From: Vanessa cardui
Taxonomy: Eukaryota; Arthropoda; Insecta; Lepidoptera; Nymphalidae
DNA length: 64,000 nt
Reading direction: 5' to 3'
NCBI RefSeq assembly: GCF_905220365.1
Contig: NC_061126.1
Location: 6,076,001-6,140,000 of the forward strand
Shown piece by piece: positions 43,000 to 57,830 of the stretch. Every line of letters starts with the position of its first letter. Within the stretch, counting starts at the first letter, position 1. Made by a program: the position numbers and the translations under genes. The notes under the pieces were generated by a model, which saw only the letters and a list, made by a program, of their open reading frames with translations, did not search any database and had not been told where the DNA came from.

Positions 43000-45900
43000 A
43001 GAAATTACTCGTTGCACACAATGACTATAATACTATGAATTTCGAGAAATATATAGCTGTTGGTACAGCAGCGCATGTTTCATATTAATATCGATCTTGG
43101 GAGATTAAATTATAGTACGTGTGTGTATATACAACTTATTCAAACACATATTTTAGTAGCTATAGCTTATTGCACACTACATACTTTAAAAGGTTTATTT
43201 CAATACTTAAACTAATTAGTTAACATTATCGTTGCGAGTAGGTATATCACCGCCTGAATGGCAGTTGATATGGCTGTTATTTAAAATCCAACTAAAGATT
43301 AAGGTTATTGAACCATGTCTATCTACTTTTGTATATTTTAAAGGTAGTATGCACTTTACGGTACCTTGAATAAGATTATAAACGACCTAGTTCCACTAAG
43401 TTATTACTAAGCTGTGTACTATGCAGTGGAACGGATTCATATTTCTATAACATTATGATTAAAATTAAGTACCTATGTTAGTTTTTAAACTTTTAAAATT
43501 TAAATTAAATGCTAAAATTAGCAAACACATAGTGGAAAAAATACATTTTCCCTATTGTTTGATATTATTTTGATCAGTTATACCTACGTCACGAATTAAA
43601 AAAATGAACTGGAAACTGAGTTAATTATTTTATAAATATTATTATAATTTCGAACTACATATTATTTTCATAATTTTACCTTTGTATGTTTTATAAAAAA
43701 AAACATTTAAAACACACACACCGAATTGGATAATTTTGAAATGAAAAAAAAGCTAATCAAAGTTTATATAAATAGATTGTTTAATCAAAACGAAAATTTT
43801 CCGATAATATCAGTATAGTATTGATAATATCTTACACAGTATTGGGTTCCTCAATATAAGCGCACACGCAGCGAATCACGATCAGCTGTCTTCGTCAGCT
43901 GATTACTGTAGCGAGCTGTGACAGCGCTGTTTTAGCATATCTAATTAGTGACGAACGTATTGTGAAATTTTTACGTGATGTCTTTATCAATAACATTCGT
44001 ATTTGTCTAGTAAATAATATTATACTATTACTAAAATATTAGGACTGACCTATTTGCGTCAGCATATGTAAAACAAAATAGATCAATCTTTCAACACAAT
44101 CGCATAGTACATTTTTATGTACATATATATTCTTCTTATATTTTAGTCATTTGGTTGAAATTTGTCCAATTTTTTTAATGTTTCTCCGTACATGTTATGA
44201 TTTTTAATAATAGCTAGTTGATTTTGTCCTCGTGACTATTAGTAACGATTTATAATTTTATAAATTTATAAAAATTGAAATAATACCGAGTTGACGCTCG
44301 GTATTGTTGTGGTTTATTTTAATCACTTACCGTACAGTTGAACAATACTTGGGTATACGTAAATATTTAAGTACCTGTAAATGTTATGTGCATCACAATT
44401 CTTTTATTTTAATAATTGTGTACTCTTCGATTCGAACTACATTTGCCACGTATTAATAAATAGAAAACTATTTTACAATTTGTAATTAGAACAAGTTCTT
44501 GTATTCTGGACAAATATGAGAAGCTATGAGAACTTTTGAAAAAAAAAAGTAAGAAAATGTGCGATGTACGATAATATGTATTTACTAATAGATGTGCTGG
44601 CTGTATAATATAAGGCGAGAGATCATTTAACGTGATATTTATTATATGTACTATTTTTTATATCTATCACTGTTTAAAAAATAACTAAGTAATTACATTA
44701 GTCAGCGCGATAACTTGAAATACGGACGAAATAATTCTTATAAAAATAATTAGGTATTTATCACTTCGGTGAAAAGTGATTACAAATAGTGTTATTTGTA
44801 AATTAATTTTCTTAGGTAAATCTTAATTATTTAAAATTATCGTTTAATAATACTAATTAATAATTAAGTCTAGTTTATTATGTCAATGCGTACGTTCATT
44901 CAATCATTTTAACGAAATTTTGGTCATTAGGTCTTTGCACACTTTCAATATTTATTTTTTTAATTATTCTTAATTACATTTTTTGCAATAAATAAGGTGC
45001 TATACTAACACCGAAAAAATAATTTAAGTAATAAAGCGCGTAGTATGCAATTATGCTTTGGATAAAATTATTGATCTGAATATACTTACAATGTCATTTG
45101 TAATCAAGAAATGCTTACGTGGCTAGAGAAACGTTTACGACTACGTCATACCCAATCACACACAATTACGGTTAAATGTTTTGGACTTAACCACTACAGT
45201 TTTAAGGAAATGATATCGTCATGTTTAGTCAGTTCAGACAAATCTTCTAAAACTTTTTTAAGCGATAAATATAAATAAAGCATTACAATATAGGATGTTT
45301 AGTTTAATTTAGTCAGCGATTTAAAAGAATATATCATTAATTCGATCTGCATAGCTATTTTGATACCTAGAGTTATTGTCATTTGTATTTTGTATCTACT
45401 CAATCAAGGCGAACCAAAGCGTTCCACGAACGTATTGAAAAGCAGCTTTATACTACGCTTAACGGTCATTTATATTATTAACTTGATGGAGCTGTATCTA
45501 TTCAATTTTGAGTGCTGTAAGTCAATGACCAGTGTGACAATATGAGTTGTGTTATCGTGGGGTTTTTTGCTAATTTAATCGCAAGAAAGCGCGCAGGGCT
45601 CGCTCAGGAAGTGCGCTATAACCGCAACTCATTAATCACAACGCCGGCTTTGTCAAACCGCTAAATGTTAAGGTTGCTAACACGGTGCAGGATTTTTTTC
45701 TAACATTGCTAAGTATGTTTTACAAACATTTTGTAAAAAAAAAATTAAAACTAGATAGAATACGTAATTAAAAACTAAATCTAAATTGTCATCAAAAGTA
45801 AAGCTATTGCTGTAGCCACATTTTAAATAAGGCAATTAAGTACCAGCGTTGTATAAAATCTTTTAATTTAAACTGTGTGTAACATCCATATGATCTCCTT

Positions 45901-48059
45901 ACTACCGACTTCTTTCAATTTCATAGTCATGTCATTATTGTATAACAACAAATTAACTATTATCAGCCCTCTGATACCCTAGCCTCGTAATTTAAGCGCA
46001 TTTATGGGTAAAAGGCATTCGCTGCGTTCCATTCATTACAGAGAAATACAAATTAATGAAACTCGCCAACCTTATGCCGGATATCGCCGAGTTTAAGAGG
46101 TGTTTCCTTGGTATAAAAATGAACTTGAACTCAAACAATGAGCAGGATTCCAAAACATAGGCAATAAAGTGGAATGCTTAGTGTGAGCAGGACATCACTC
46201 TTTCTCGGAATCACGAGGCTGCGTAATGGAACGCGACGAAATGGAATGTAACCTGCACCGTTCACCGGACGAACAATCGACTATCCACCTAAAAACACAG
46301 CAAACATAATACAATATACGATCCATACTTTTACATACGTTATTTGAATATGAAAAGTATAGAAATATTATCATATTAGTAGTATTACTAACGACGGTTA
46401 TAACATAAAGGAGTTTTTATTGATTTACGTCATTGTCTTACGGTTAAAGGTATTTTACGTGAAAAAATATTATCTAAAAGAACTAAAACGTGTCAAAGAG
46501 AGTAGTTAACGCTTCGCGTTTGCTTTTATGGACGAAAGTATACGAGTTAATAGTATTTGTTGCTCTATTGTTTCATTTCATAGCTAGAGCTACATGCGAT
46601 TGTGTATTTGAAACAAACGAATTTTTGTTCAATACTAATCGCTCTTTTGCCTTCTCGGAACAGAAATAACTCGGATAATAAAGATAAAATAACCAAGTTG
46701 CAAACATACTTTACCTTACTTTTTACTTATGTAAGGATTATTTTTCAAAGACTAGACACATGAAAATAAAGCATTTATCAAAATTATATATTTTTTTTTC
46801 AATCTTCTTTCGCAACTTGTTAGCTAATAGTTTTCCGATTATTATTGGTTACTATTGTATTGCATTTTTTAGTTATCAAAAAGAAGGTTATCGACTTTTT
46901 ATCAATTTGTAAATTTGGCATTTTTGAACCGATTTGATTATTACTTTTTACATTGTATGGGTAATGGGTTATATTCGTTTCATTAAAAAGGGAATAAAAC
47001 TTTCTGTGTTACTAGATATTATTTATAATATTTCAATATTAGTAAAGGACTAATCAGTTGTTTTATATGGTTAAGCCACATTAAGGCAACAAAATCTGTT
47101 AAATTTTTAGTTTATGTAAAGAAATATAATAAGATAATTTTGAAAAGGTTTATTTTATTTTGTTAAAATTATAGTAACTATGGTAAATTCAGAAAATTAT
47201 ACAAGATAGATTCGACATTACTATATCTAACATTAATTTTAAATATTATTAAAACATGTTAAAGTAATTTAATTATAAAAAGTACAAATTTATTGACGCA
47301 GTTTTTACGAACTTAAATAGATACTTCATTTAATTATTTGAACAAAAGTTTCGATTTCTTAGTGAAATCTATTATTCATAACAATGCCTGTTTACAATGT
47401 GTAATATAATAATATAAATGCCTAATTAGGTTTCATTGAAAATATGCAAACATACGGAATTCACGGAATGTATTGGTGTTTTACTTTTATACGATTTCAG
47501 CGAGCTGTTTTATATTACTTTTCTGAACATAGTAGTGCGGAGCTCTGATTTTTTATATTTTATTAAAATGATAATTATAACATAAATTGACGATCATTTA
47601 AAATAGATAGACAGAGAAGTCGTAAGAGGGTCGTATTTTAATCAAATCGTTATGTTACAGTACATCTGTACAGTGACTATTTACATAAAAATTGAGATAT
47701 TTTATAAACTGAAGATTAGTATCATCCGACTATTTTTATTCTGATTCTTTGTAATAAGAATCACGCATTCTACCTGTCCGCATCAGAAATAATGTCACCG
47801 AATATATAAATGAGATTAGATCAAAGTGCGTCAACGCTACCGGAGCTAGAGGCGAAAATTCGGCGTTGAAGATCTGAAATTAACATGTGACTCGATTACA
47901 AGTATTATTGTCATCTCGATTCCGGTCTCATCGACGATTGCTTCGTTGATAAATTGCATAGATATCCCTGAATTACTACATGAACAAATTTTTTCAAGGC
48001 TTAATTTATGTAGTATATTGTTGTATATTATTTTTACTCTATTTTATCCGCTTATTCAT
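43000..48059. other. CycD upstream intergenic DNA, no gene seen
   Basis: AT-rich. Two CAGCTG boxes at 43883-43901 and GC-richer patches near 45,580-45,660 and 46,070-46,290. No open frame has splice context or a recognisable product. Confidence 0.55.
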
Positions 48060-48265
48060 TGCTAGTAGGTATTCACCCGTGGCTTCGCACGCGTTTTAGG
48101 GTGTTGCTTGTCATGTGCTAGGCCAAAAAGTAGCATATATCCTTTCTTGGAGTTAAAGTTTGCTTCGTACCAGATTTCATCAAATTCGGTCCAGTGGTTT
48201 GGCCGTGAAAGAGTGACAGACAGACATAGAGACAGATTTACATTTACATTTATAATATTAATATA
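48060..48265 (+). mobile_element. Interspersed repeat, family 3, longest copy
   Basis: ATTCACCCGTGGCTTCGCAC start, then TTCATCAAATTCGGTCCAGT, GGTTTGGCCGTGAAAGAGTG, ACAGACAGACATAGAGACAG, and an end TTATAATATTAATATAGAT. Same tail as 9655-9785 and 62085-62255. Confidence 0.75.
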
Positions 48266-48413
48266 GATTTGATCATTTATTGTATATAAACGCATAGTAA
48301 ATCATGTAAATAGTCCTAATGGTGCTGGTAGAACATTGTAGTGTTGCATAAGTTATTCAGTTACTTGTAGCCCAATTTTCTACAAGTCTATCTAGGAATT
48401 TTGTACAAGTATC

Positions 48414-48706
48414 TGGGTAGGTACCACATTATCAAGAGTTCAACCGTCTAACAGCAATACTTACTTACAGAAGTACCTGGCAGTGAGCCAGTGTAATTAC
48501 AGGCACAAATGACAGAAAATCTCAGGACCCAAGTTTGGCGGAGAATTGCTGGTAACTGGAATTGTAAATATTGCTTAAATAAATGTCTAATGACCCTGGG
48601 AATCATTTGCAAATTCATGGCATGGTTAATATTTCTTAATAAGCCAATGTTTATGGAACCTGGAAAACATTTGCCGTCAGGTAGTCTATTTGCTAAATCG
48701 TAAATG
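48414..48706 (+). mobile_element. High-copy repeat, family 2, strongly decayed copy
   Basis: Retains GGTAGGTACCAC, CAGTGAGCCAGTGTAATTAC, AGGCACAAATGACA, ATGGTTAATATTTCTTAATA and CCGTCAGGTAGTC in the family order. Short open frames here are by-products. Confidence 0.7.
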
Positions 48707-51700
48707 AACACAATACATTTTAAATAAGTTATAAAAGAATATCGAATTTCATTTAGGTAATATCAAACGCCAATCCTCATATTCAATTGTGTGTACTCTA
48801 ATACTATTCGTACGACTACTACTAATACGTATTCACGGTCAGCTCGAAAAAACAAGATTTACAATTCCTTAATATCCACAATCCAAAATAAGGAACAGAT
48901 ATTGATTATTTAAACCAGGTTTTCGGTATCCATATTTGATTTTGGTTTGAGGTTTTCGTTAGTCATGAGTTCAAAGAGATCCTCATCAATGCTCAACGAT
49001 TCTGTAGTGAGTGTTCGCAAATGAATCTTAAGCTCGACTCAGTACATTATGTTAAAAAATATAATAAAACCACTGCGTGAAATAATCATGAAGAATTTCC
49101 AAGTGTTCTCAGTAAGTAGTTATCTTCCGGTTTAGCAGAGACTGCTGATAATGTGGGAAAGTAGTTGTATCCACTTAGATATGATTTGAACGGAAGAAGA
49201 TTCCCGCATAAAGCAATTAAAACGTTTTTTTGATGTAATTAAATTCAACTTATCACCTTACAATTGAAATTTAACATTATACAACTATTTTAAACAGGCC
49301 CCTCGAATAAGCTTGTCATTTTATAATGTAATCGCGCGAAGTTTTCGCGCAATTTTAGTCTTTATTATAAAGTCCCGTACTGAATTAAATAGATTCGTAT
49401 AATATCTAATTAGTATTAATAACACTGTTCGAGAACATCGTTCATCTATATGCAGCAGCGAGCGATTATAATCTTCGTTTTTTCATTACAAAGCTCACCA
49501 AATAATAATCGGTCATTCAATGAATTCATATTGATTGATATAATCTTTGATAACGTGCTGGACGACGTATGCACATGTTCGTTAATTTTTTTAAACCGAT
49601 TTCTAATGATGAATAATACAATTTACAACGAGGACACTTGATACTACTTACTTACTTTAAAATGCGCTATGAGACTCATATAACGTTGTTATTGCAACTG
49701 GGAGTGTCTTTCTCTTCATAAAACTTTTGCATGGCATTATTAAATATAGATTCTGCCTTTTTATCCGTTTCCGGATTTTTTAAATGACTCTCCATAATAT
49801 TTTAGTTTTTTATCTTATCTGCTATAATAGCATCGATTTGATAGAATTTAAAAACAATCTTGATAATTTAATTCGACGAAGAATCATTTTCAATATCTCC
49901 TTGTCTGCCGGCAACATAACTTTATATGTTTTTCTGTTTTTGCCATCAACAATGACACATTATATGAAACTCATGGCTAAACACCTCGTGAAAGAAGATG
50001 GCTTAAAAAGGTTTGATACAAATGGATGTCACATATTGCTATTCATTTGGATGAATTCCATTATTATCTTTTTTAGCATTTATTAAATTTAAATATTCGT
50101 AAATTAGAAGGTTTCCTAGTTAAATTAAAAAAAGCTTGTCAGTAAATTCGTCACGTACATAGATAAATGATATTAAGGAGATAAGATGGTTTTACCCATC
50201 TTATAAATAATCAATACTGTACGAATATTGAATTCTCACAATTTCGAAATATTCATACGTGTAAATCAAAATTCAGGTGTATTTCTTTGTATAATAATAT
50301 CCAATTAATATTATTTTTGTATTGTTATGAATGTAAATGTCAAAATATTTAATTAGAGTCATTCATTTCGAAAATGGAAATAAGAAATTATTATTTTGAA
50401 TTTGAAATTAATTATGCCTCAAAGTAGCGCAGTTTTTGATAACTTATAATAACAATACACACAGACGGCTGCGATAAGTAGTTTCTACATCTACACTTAT
50501 CATGCGGCCAATGTCTAATGAACAAATTATCAAATCTCCAAATCGCCAATGTTGTTCCAAGTCATCAGTGTACGTACTGTGACGCCTGCCAAAACGTGTA
50601 GTTGACGTGGATTGGATGTGGAATTTGTATGTGTCGCGTGTTTGGCCACCAACTTCCAAGGACGTGCCAATCTTTCTAATCAAATGATGTATAAGTGTAC
50701 TTAATGCTCATTTAAAAACCTTTATTAAAATGATAATTATTTTATGTTTAGATAATTTCAATAGCAGTCCAGAGTTGGTGAGAACTTTCAGAAACCATTT
50801 GAACCCTTGGTCCTGTACTGATTTTCTTCAGTCGCATTGATTTCCCTCCGTGATTGAAAATGGCAATTTTTTAAAATCTTTTGAGTGTACATATTTATTT
50901 CTTATGTTTTTATTATACTTGTAGCAAATATTTATTAAATTAACATAATGAATTATGGAATTAAACCGTAAGTTATTCAGTTGAGGATGCTATAAATGAT
51001 ATGATTATCATAAGCAGATTCTATAATTTTCATTAATTTATGTTTCCTAATGATGCGTCAGGTGTTCTGCAGTGTGGGGGGGGGGGCGGAGTGTGACGGT
51101 TATGTTAGAGCATTCAACGATATGTTAACACGTCTAACAGGATACAGCCTTAATACTGTTTCCGTTGACATTTGTGGGAGGTCTTCAACGGTTCTTGCTT
51201 TAAGAAAATGTAGGACTTATTTCATTTCTATTCTTCGAAATCTCTAATTTGGAAATGTTCAATATCAACTATTCGTTTTAATAATATATAAAATAAATTG
51301 AAAAAGATTGTAAATTTCTTCATGTAAAAACATCAGATTAGTTAGCGCGAATCACTGATAAAATACCTATTTGAACTTTACCGTTAATAGCAAAATTAAG
51401 AAAAAAACAGCAAAAAATATAGAAGAATCTCTATATTGTACTGTGAAGATTACTTCCTTGAATTGATTTGAAAAAACTCGAGGAATACGTGGTCGAAGTT
51501 GCGGCAAGTAACTTCATTTAGCGGGCCTCATTCAGCTACGACGTTTTTGGCAGTTCGGTCGTCAGGGCCGAAGCGAAAAAAACGACTAGAGACGGTAGCG
51601 AGCGTTGACCTGATAAATGTTTACTGTCCTTGGATGGCGCGGGCGCGGGCTTGGACGCGTCCGGACTGACGTCACTTTGGAGGTGCCGATGGGTTTCAGC

Positions 51701-54700
51701 AGAACTTTACCAGAATCCTACACTTATGATACAAATCGTATATTATAATAATTGAAATATTATTCATAATGATTATAACTTTAATACAAAAAATACTAAA
51801 ACAATGTACTAGAAACATGGATAACGTGTTATCTACTATTCGGCTAAACTAGCAGTGGAATAAACACGTAACGATAATCTATACATTGGTAACAAATTTG
51901 TAGATAAGTAAAAACATAGATATAATTAAAATTCCGTAACAGCGCGCATATAATGAGGTCATTGACATCAACCATCCGGCGCTCAATGAGAACGCAAGAA
52001 TTTAAGCAAATACAATCAAATGGTGTAATCTATTTCACATTAATAAGTCAATCGAATTAGTATGTCTTATGTTATTTTTACATAGTATTATGATCATAAA
52101 ATCTCCCATAACCGGTTAATAAAAGATCTTCCATTGCTTACTATGTCAGTTTTCTATTTAATCAAGAAAGCTACTTAGCGCTTATTTTTTACGTCTCCTC
52201 TATTCTCAGGTATCCTGAGAAATGATTCAGTTTATACACGCTATTACAGGCGACGTCTGGCTATGCACATTTTTTTCATTAATTTATTCATAACCGTTCA
52301 TTCATCGAGACGATCAGCGAACTTCATATAACGTGTGGGACAAAAACGTCGTCGACTTCGGAGTTGGCTATACAATAAGTGAATTAAAGCATGGTTTTAT
52401 CGCATGGGAGACGCAGTATGGCTTCGAGCATATCGGATTCTGGTACTTCAACATAGTTGTGTGCGACACTCGATGGATCACACACTTTTTGCGAGGCAAG
52501 AAGCGGCGAAGGTCGGTCGAGGCGATCCACGAGCGATCTAGCATTCCTCGGCCTATGAATGAATAGTTGCTCGACTGGTCGGTTAGCGCATACTAAGTGA
52601 ATTCAGATTAATTTGACAACAAACATACAAGTTGGCGAAAACCGGAATGACTGCGGGCACCCGCCCCGTGGGAACGGTCCAAAGATTTGTCTCTGTTTGT
52701 GGTATGATCAACGTACTCTCATTAAGTTCGTGTTTAGTTCGAGAGCTTTTGTTACTTCGAGCCGCTAATAAATAATATGTCGCTCACTTTAACGCTGTCG
52801 TAATAATTCAGGTTTTTTAAAGATTCCACTGTTAATAATTGTGTCATTGTACGGCATACTATAATGTAATATAAATACAGGGTATTTCTTAGGAATGCGA
52901 TTTATATATATAGCACGACAAATATTTACTTTACAAATTAGCTTAACTTTGGATCTAAAATCATTTTTTAGAAACATTGAAATTTTGAAATCGTTTATTC
53001 GTAACCCTAATCTAAATTCAAAAAACAACGGTCCAATATTCGTTATACGAGCGGTTAAAAAAAAAACTTTAATGAATTAGGTACAGATTGCAAATGTATG
53101 TTGGTATACCGGTCGCTTTCCAATTAAGCAAATCGCTTCTGTGCCGATGAATCCTTTAAAAACAGAACCCACATTAGCGCTGTGATACAGACTTCTCACG
53201 AATGTGTTCATTACTGATATACCGTTTTAAATAAATGTATTGCTTGATTTAAACATTCAGCATTTTCCTTCCTCGGTAAGTATCGAGAGGTCCGGAAATT
53301 AATCATCACATATTCAAAGTGTGCTGTCATATAAATGTCAACCTTGAAAATAATACTTACTGATTATATCATGTTGTATCTTGCATAAGTTATTCATAAG
53401 TCGTATCGTAATCATAAAATTACAGCATCCTGGGTTTATTCATGTATTCGCTCGTACTGTTTTAAGTAATACGTCTAACAATCCAATGGGTTTAAATGCG
53501 TTAAACGCGGCGGTTCACGGTTCAAACGGCTCACTTTCTGTATTTTTATTAAATATATTTTATTTGTAATCGCAGAATTATCCTCTGGTCTTTGTTAAAG
53601 TTATAAATGGGTCTTTCATAAAGTACCAGTCGACGTTATTTTTTAAATATGGAGTGTCAATTGTATATACAGAGAGAAGAAATAAAGATAAAACGAAATA
53701 AGAGAGAATGAGTAGAACCCTGTCATTCTTTATGATAATACTTGGTATACATCATTTACTAGCAAATTCTGATTATTGTAAAATAACATAAGGAAAAATG
53801 TAAACGTTAGATCATCAATTGCATTCTTATGCAAAACTATAACAATGTTACAGTAACGCCATTATGTAATATTGAATTCAATATGTACCGAGGTACTTGT
53901 TTAACATTGTAACATACTTGTATTAAGAACAGGGGTTTTTCCAGTAATTATATTTTAAAACAATCCATGATAATAAAAAGAACGCTTAATATTTACTGAC
54001 CACTAAACAAATTCCTAAGGTACACCATTTTGTTATGTTCTAAACTTCTAATCATATATTTACATATGTAAAAACCTTGCGATTTTTTTTTAATACTGAA
54101 ATACGTATTGATTATACTTGTACATTCGTAACTTTACATAAGAAATATAATTGTTAAAACACGGAATGAATTTGAAATTTTGCTAACATTTTAGCAGTAG
54201 CCATCAGCTTAGAATCAATATTGTTGCACTCTACATTTAATAAGCTTGAATTTATATATTAATAATATATTAATGGAACACAAACATTTTAAAATTAAAT
54301 TCGTAAGTGTTCCTTTGTTTAAGATCTTCAGTAATGAAATAAATACTTGTAGCACATTGAATACAATTATACTGTTTAAATTAATATTATGAGCAACGCT
54401 TTGAACCTCTGGAACATACAATTACTAAGTAATAATAGAACACATGGCTAATTGCAGGCCACGTGATAAAGTTCAATGTTCCAATAGTATATTAAATATG
54501 TATTACCAAAACTAGCTCACATGTTACATGCAAAACAAAATTACATGAGCAGATGATGGTTTTACGGATAATTCGCCTCCAGCGATTGACCCTGAACCCG
54601 ATAGATAATCTGGCATCAAACAACATTTCGGCAGATGCTTACTAAAAGATTTTTTGATAAACGTTACAAATAACTACATACATACCTACTATAAGGCGTG

Positions 54701-57564
54701 TGGGACATAAAAGCACGTAACTAGTTTGCGTTATAGTATGTATATTGGTATAAATAAGACACTACTCAGGTTAAATTCATAGAATTAGTCTCAGGTAATA
54801 TTATATCTAGTTTATTATAATAGATACCTATCAGCATTTTTGTCTGTGTCAGTTTTTAAACTGGCAATTTAATTTGGAGTGAAAAACAAAGAATGAGTCC
54901 GTTGAATTTTTTTGTTTACAAAGTTTATAAGATGTCGATTTCGATGTTGATGAGAATTAAAACAACTCGAAAACCCCCATTCATAAAAATTTAGTAAACA
55001 CTAAGTTAAGATAAGTAAATCCTATAAAATTTGTTTAGGCGTCTGATGGAGCGCCTTATTTCGGTTTCGGCGCCTCAGACGTCGATATACTAATAAAACC
55101 AGTTCGCATCGGTTCGTCGAATGGCCTCTATTTAAGGAACACCCGCTGTGTTCTTATCGGGCCTCCGAGTCCTGTGCGCAGGGATCCCTGTTGTTCCCCA
55201 CTAAGCCGTGTGCCGATTCGTGTAACTTAAAAAATCGAAATTCACATTCCCCCAATAACTCATAATTTTGTCTATTTTTTTGGCTTTTAGCAAATATGAA
55301 GTCTTTATAATGCGGTATAACATTTAGTGTTTTCTAGTAATAAATCACTATTAAAATTCTAATTAAAAAAACAAATAAAACATATACATATGTAGCATAG
55401 TAATGGTAAAACATTGCTTAAACTGTGACGAAATTTAGTTAGGTATGTACCATTCATTAACCCATTGTAATTCTTTTACTACAATATTATAAAATATATT
55501 TTTCCTTGAATTCATAGCGACTATAAATATAAAATATGTTGCCGCATCAGATAAATAAATACTTTGATTGGCTCCCCGTTATATATAACCAAGCATTGCC
55601 TGAGTGACAATGAAGGGTACGTATTCCACCGCAGTATAAAAAAGTACGCCAATATAGGTCTTATTTGTTATTAAAAAATATACATAATCAATAAAACTTA
55701 ACCAATATTAGCGCATTCACTGAATCTTTTTTGCTGCAATGGCGTTAATACGTAAGTACCCAATATGGTCAATGCATCTTTGTAATTGAGACGCTATTGT
55801 AGAATATTTTGTGTTTTACGCATTTGTGCTGAATTGAATTGAATCCGGAGAAAATCTAAAAATATATAACAACCAGGTAATTATGAAAAAGAACATACCT
55901 ACATATTTTCGTGCTTAAAGAGATCGTTCTGTAGGATTATCAGGATATGACATTTCGCAACTGAACATAGATCTATCTATACACTGAAAGTCTTCAGAGT
56001 ATGTTATCAGTTACACGTATAGATAAGAGTATTTTTTCTGATGTATCGATAGATTCAAATTATTTCGGTTAAAGATCTTAATATGGTCAAATAAAATCTT
56101 TTTATCATTTTATTGTTTTTTTTTTTAATAATTCATATATCGATTGAAATTTCGATATTCACATATGTGTACTTTTGATTTTTGGTTTTTTAAATTACAT
56201 ATTCTAATATTCATAAACGTAAATATAAATATGTTTTTTTTACACCTAGCCCCCTTAGTCGTATTTAATTATTGACGATTTAAAAACGCTTCATTGTCAA
56301 GTTTACTTGATTAAAAATTGATTTGATTTGTCTATATTGTCTGGCAATTATGCAAGCATCAATCAATGTCGTCAGTAGACTTGACTTCGCCTAGTAATAG
56401 AACGGTTAACTCAAATGCGCTAATGAACAATACATTTTTTTTTTTATCGAATTCAATTTTTATTCAGCGTAGAAATCCTATTTTTAGCACCATTCGGCGC
56501 GCTGATATATAATTTTAGTTACAATTACTTATTATAAACGGTTACATTTTTTAACTTTGGTCAAGATCTGTGTTTATATTAATTTAATCAGAATATTATC
56601 CTACCACTTTTCAATCTGTTAAATCTATTGTAGTAAAAGTAACAGATAATTAATGCATACTAATTACGGTTAAGCGTGGTTCACACTAGCACAGATTATA
56701 ATGAAGCATGGGAAATCTTCTCTTTACCTGAAATAATATTATACTTACAGTACTTTTGTTGTGTAAAATTACTTATGCTTCTAAAAGTCGACTCACTGAA
56801 TTATTTGCAATGCATTTTGCAATACATATTTTGGATTTCCAATAAATACCTATTTAATTAAATAATTATCTCAAGACGAGTTTCTTTAAATCTGTTTATG
56901 TACTTTATCTTGCTTACCTACAGATATTTTTACTTGACTAATCATATGATGATGCGAGTTTAGTAATACTCATGTCTACAGTGGTTATTGTTGTTTTTCC
57001 TTGTTATATAGGTACTACTTTATATTTTAAAGTCAATGTCTGTATCGTTGGTAATCTTAGTATCCAGTAAGTAGCGTCATTTCGTTCGGCGGACGAATTC
57101 GCCTTGAGTGAGGGCATGCCAATGACTCGCGGGCCTTGAAGTAGTAGACAGAATTAAGAATTGGGGCCTCACTACGACGTTTCTACGTATTCACTTTCAA
57201 CAATTCGCTCATTTTCATATATTTGTTTTACATTAATTTAAATAATATTGCGTTTTTTATGTGTTATTATGTTTATCTCATTAACTTTCTTCCGTTACTG
57301 ATATTAACAGAAACAACTCGAAATATTCCATCGGCCTTTTTGGGAGCACTAACCTCAGAATTAAATGAAATTAATATTTATGACAAACCTATCACATTTT
57401 ATTGCCATTTTCGAAGGGGCTTTAATATTTTTTTATGGCATATGCTTAATTATGTTCTTATAAAACTTAGCTAAGTTAATTATTTGGAATAGAACTATAC
57501 GCCATTGAGATACCTACTACTGATATATCTCTTACTGATATAAATATTTAGTATATATTTTACT
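48707..57564. other. Gene-poor AT-rich region with GC islands
   Basis: No supported gene. GC-richer islands at 51,480-51,710 (with a TGACGTCA at 51667-51674), 52,320-52,690, 55,030-55,210 and 57,060-57,150. A run of eleven G near 51,076 is a simple repeat. The open frame 52333-52566 has GTG, not ATG, at its 5' end and no recognisable product. Confidence 0.5.
55038..55083. repeat. GC-rich imperfect hairpin
   Basis: GGCGTCTGATGGAGCGCC (55038-55055) can pair with GGCGCCTCAGACGTC (55069-55083) with a 3-nt bulge and two non-Watson-Crick positions, around a 13-nt loop. Confidence 0.6.
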
Positions 57565-57830
57565 TGGTGGTAGGGCTTCGTGCAAGCCCGTCTGGGTAGG
57601 TACCACCCACTCATCAGTTATTCTACCGCCAAATAACAGTACTCAGTATTGTTGTGTTCCGGTTTGAAGGGTGAGTGAGCCAGTGTAACTACAGGCACAA
57701 GGGACATGACATCTTAGTTCCCAAGGTTGGTGGCACATTGACGATGTAAGAAATTGTAATATTACAGCGTCATTGTCTATGGGTGATGGTGACCACTTAC
57801 CATTAGGTGGCCCATATGCTCGTCCGCCAA
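57565..57830 (+). mobile_element. High-copy repeat, family 2, full copy
   Basis: The best-preserved copy: CTTGGTGGTAGGGCTTCGTG, GGGTAGGTACCACCCACTCA, GAGTGAGCCAGTGTAACTAC, CCCAAGGTTGGTGGCACATT, TGACCACTTACCATTAGGTG, CCCATATGCTCGTCCGCC. Confidence 0.88.

Larger units (their letters stand above)
40686..43901. promoter_or_regulatory. Cluster of CAGCTG E-boxes around CycD exon 1
   Basis: Nine CAGCTG palindromes at 40721, 40751, 41359, 41611, 41632, 41997, 42612, 43883 and 43896. Six continue as CAGCTGAT, and the one at 41997 sits in the full palindrome ATCAGCTGAT. This fits the AP-4 type bHLH consensus (AWCAGCTGWT). Binding is inferred from sequence only. Confidence 0.55.

Noticed and set aside
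52333..52566. 77-codon open frame in a GC island
   Set aside because: It begins with GTG, has no nearby acceptor or family match, and its composition follows the island.
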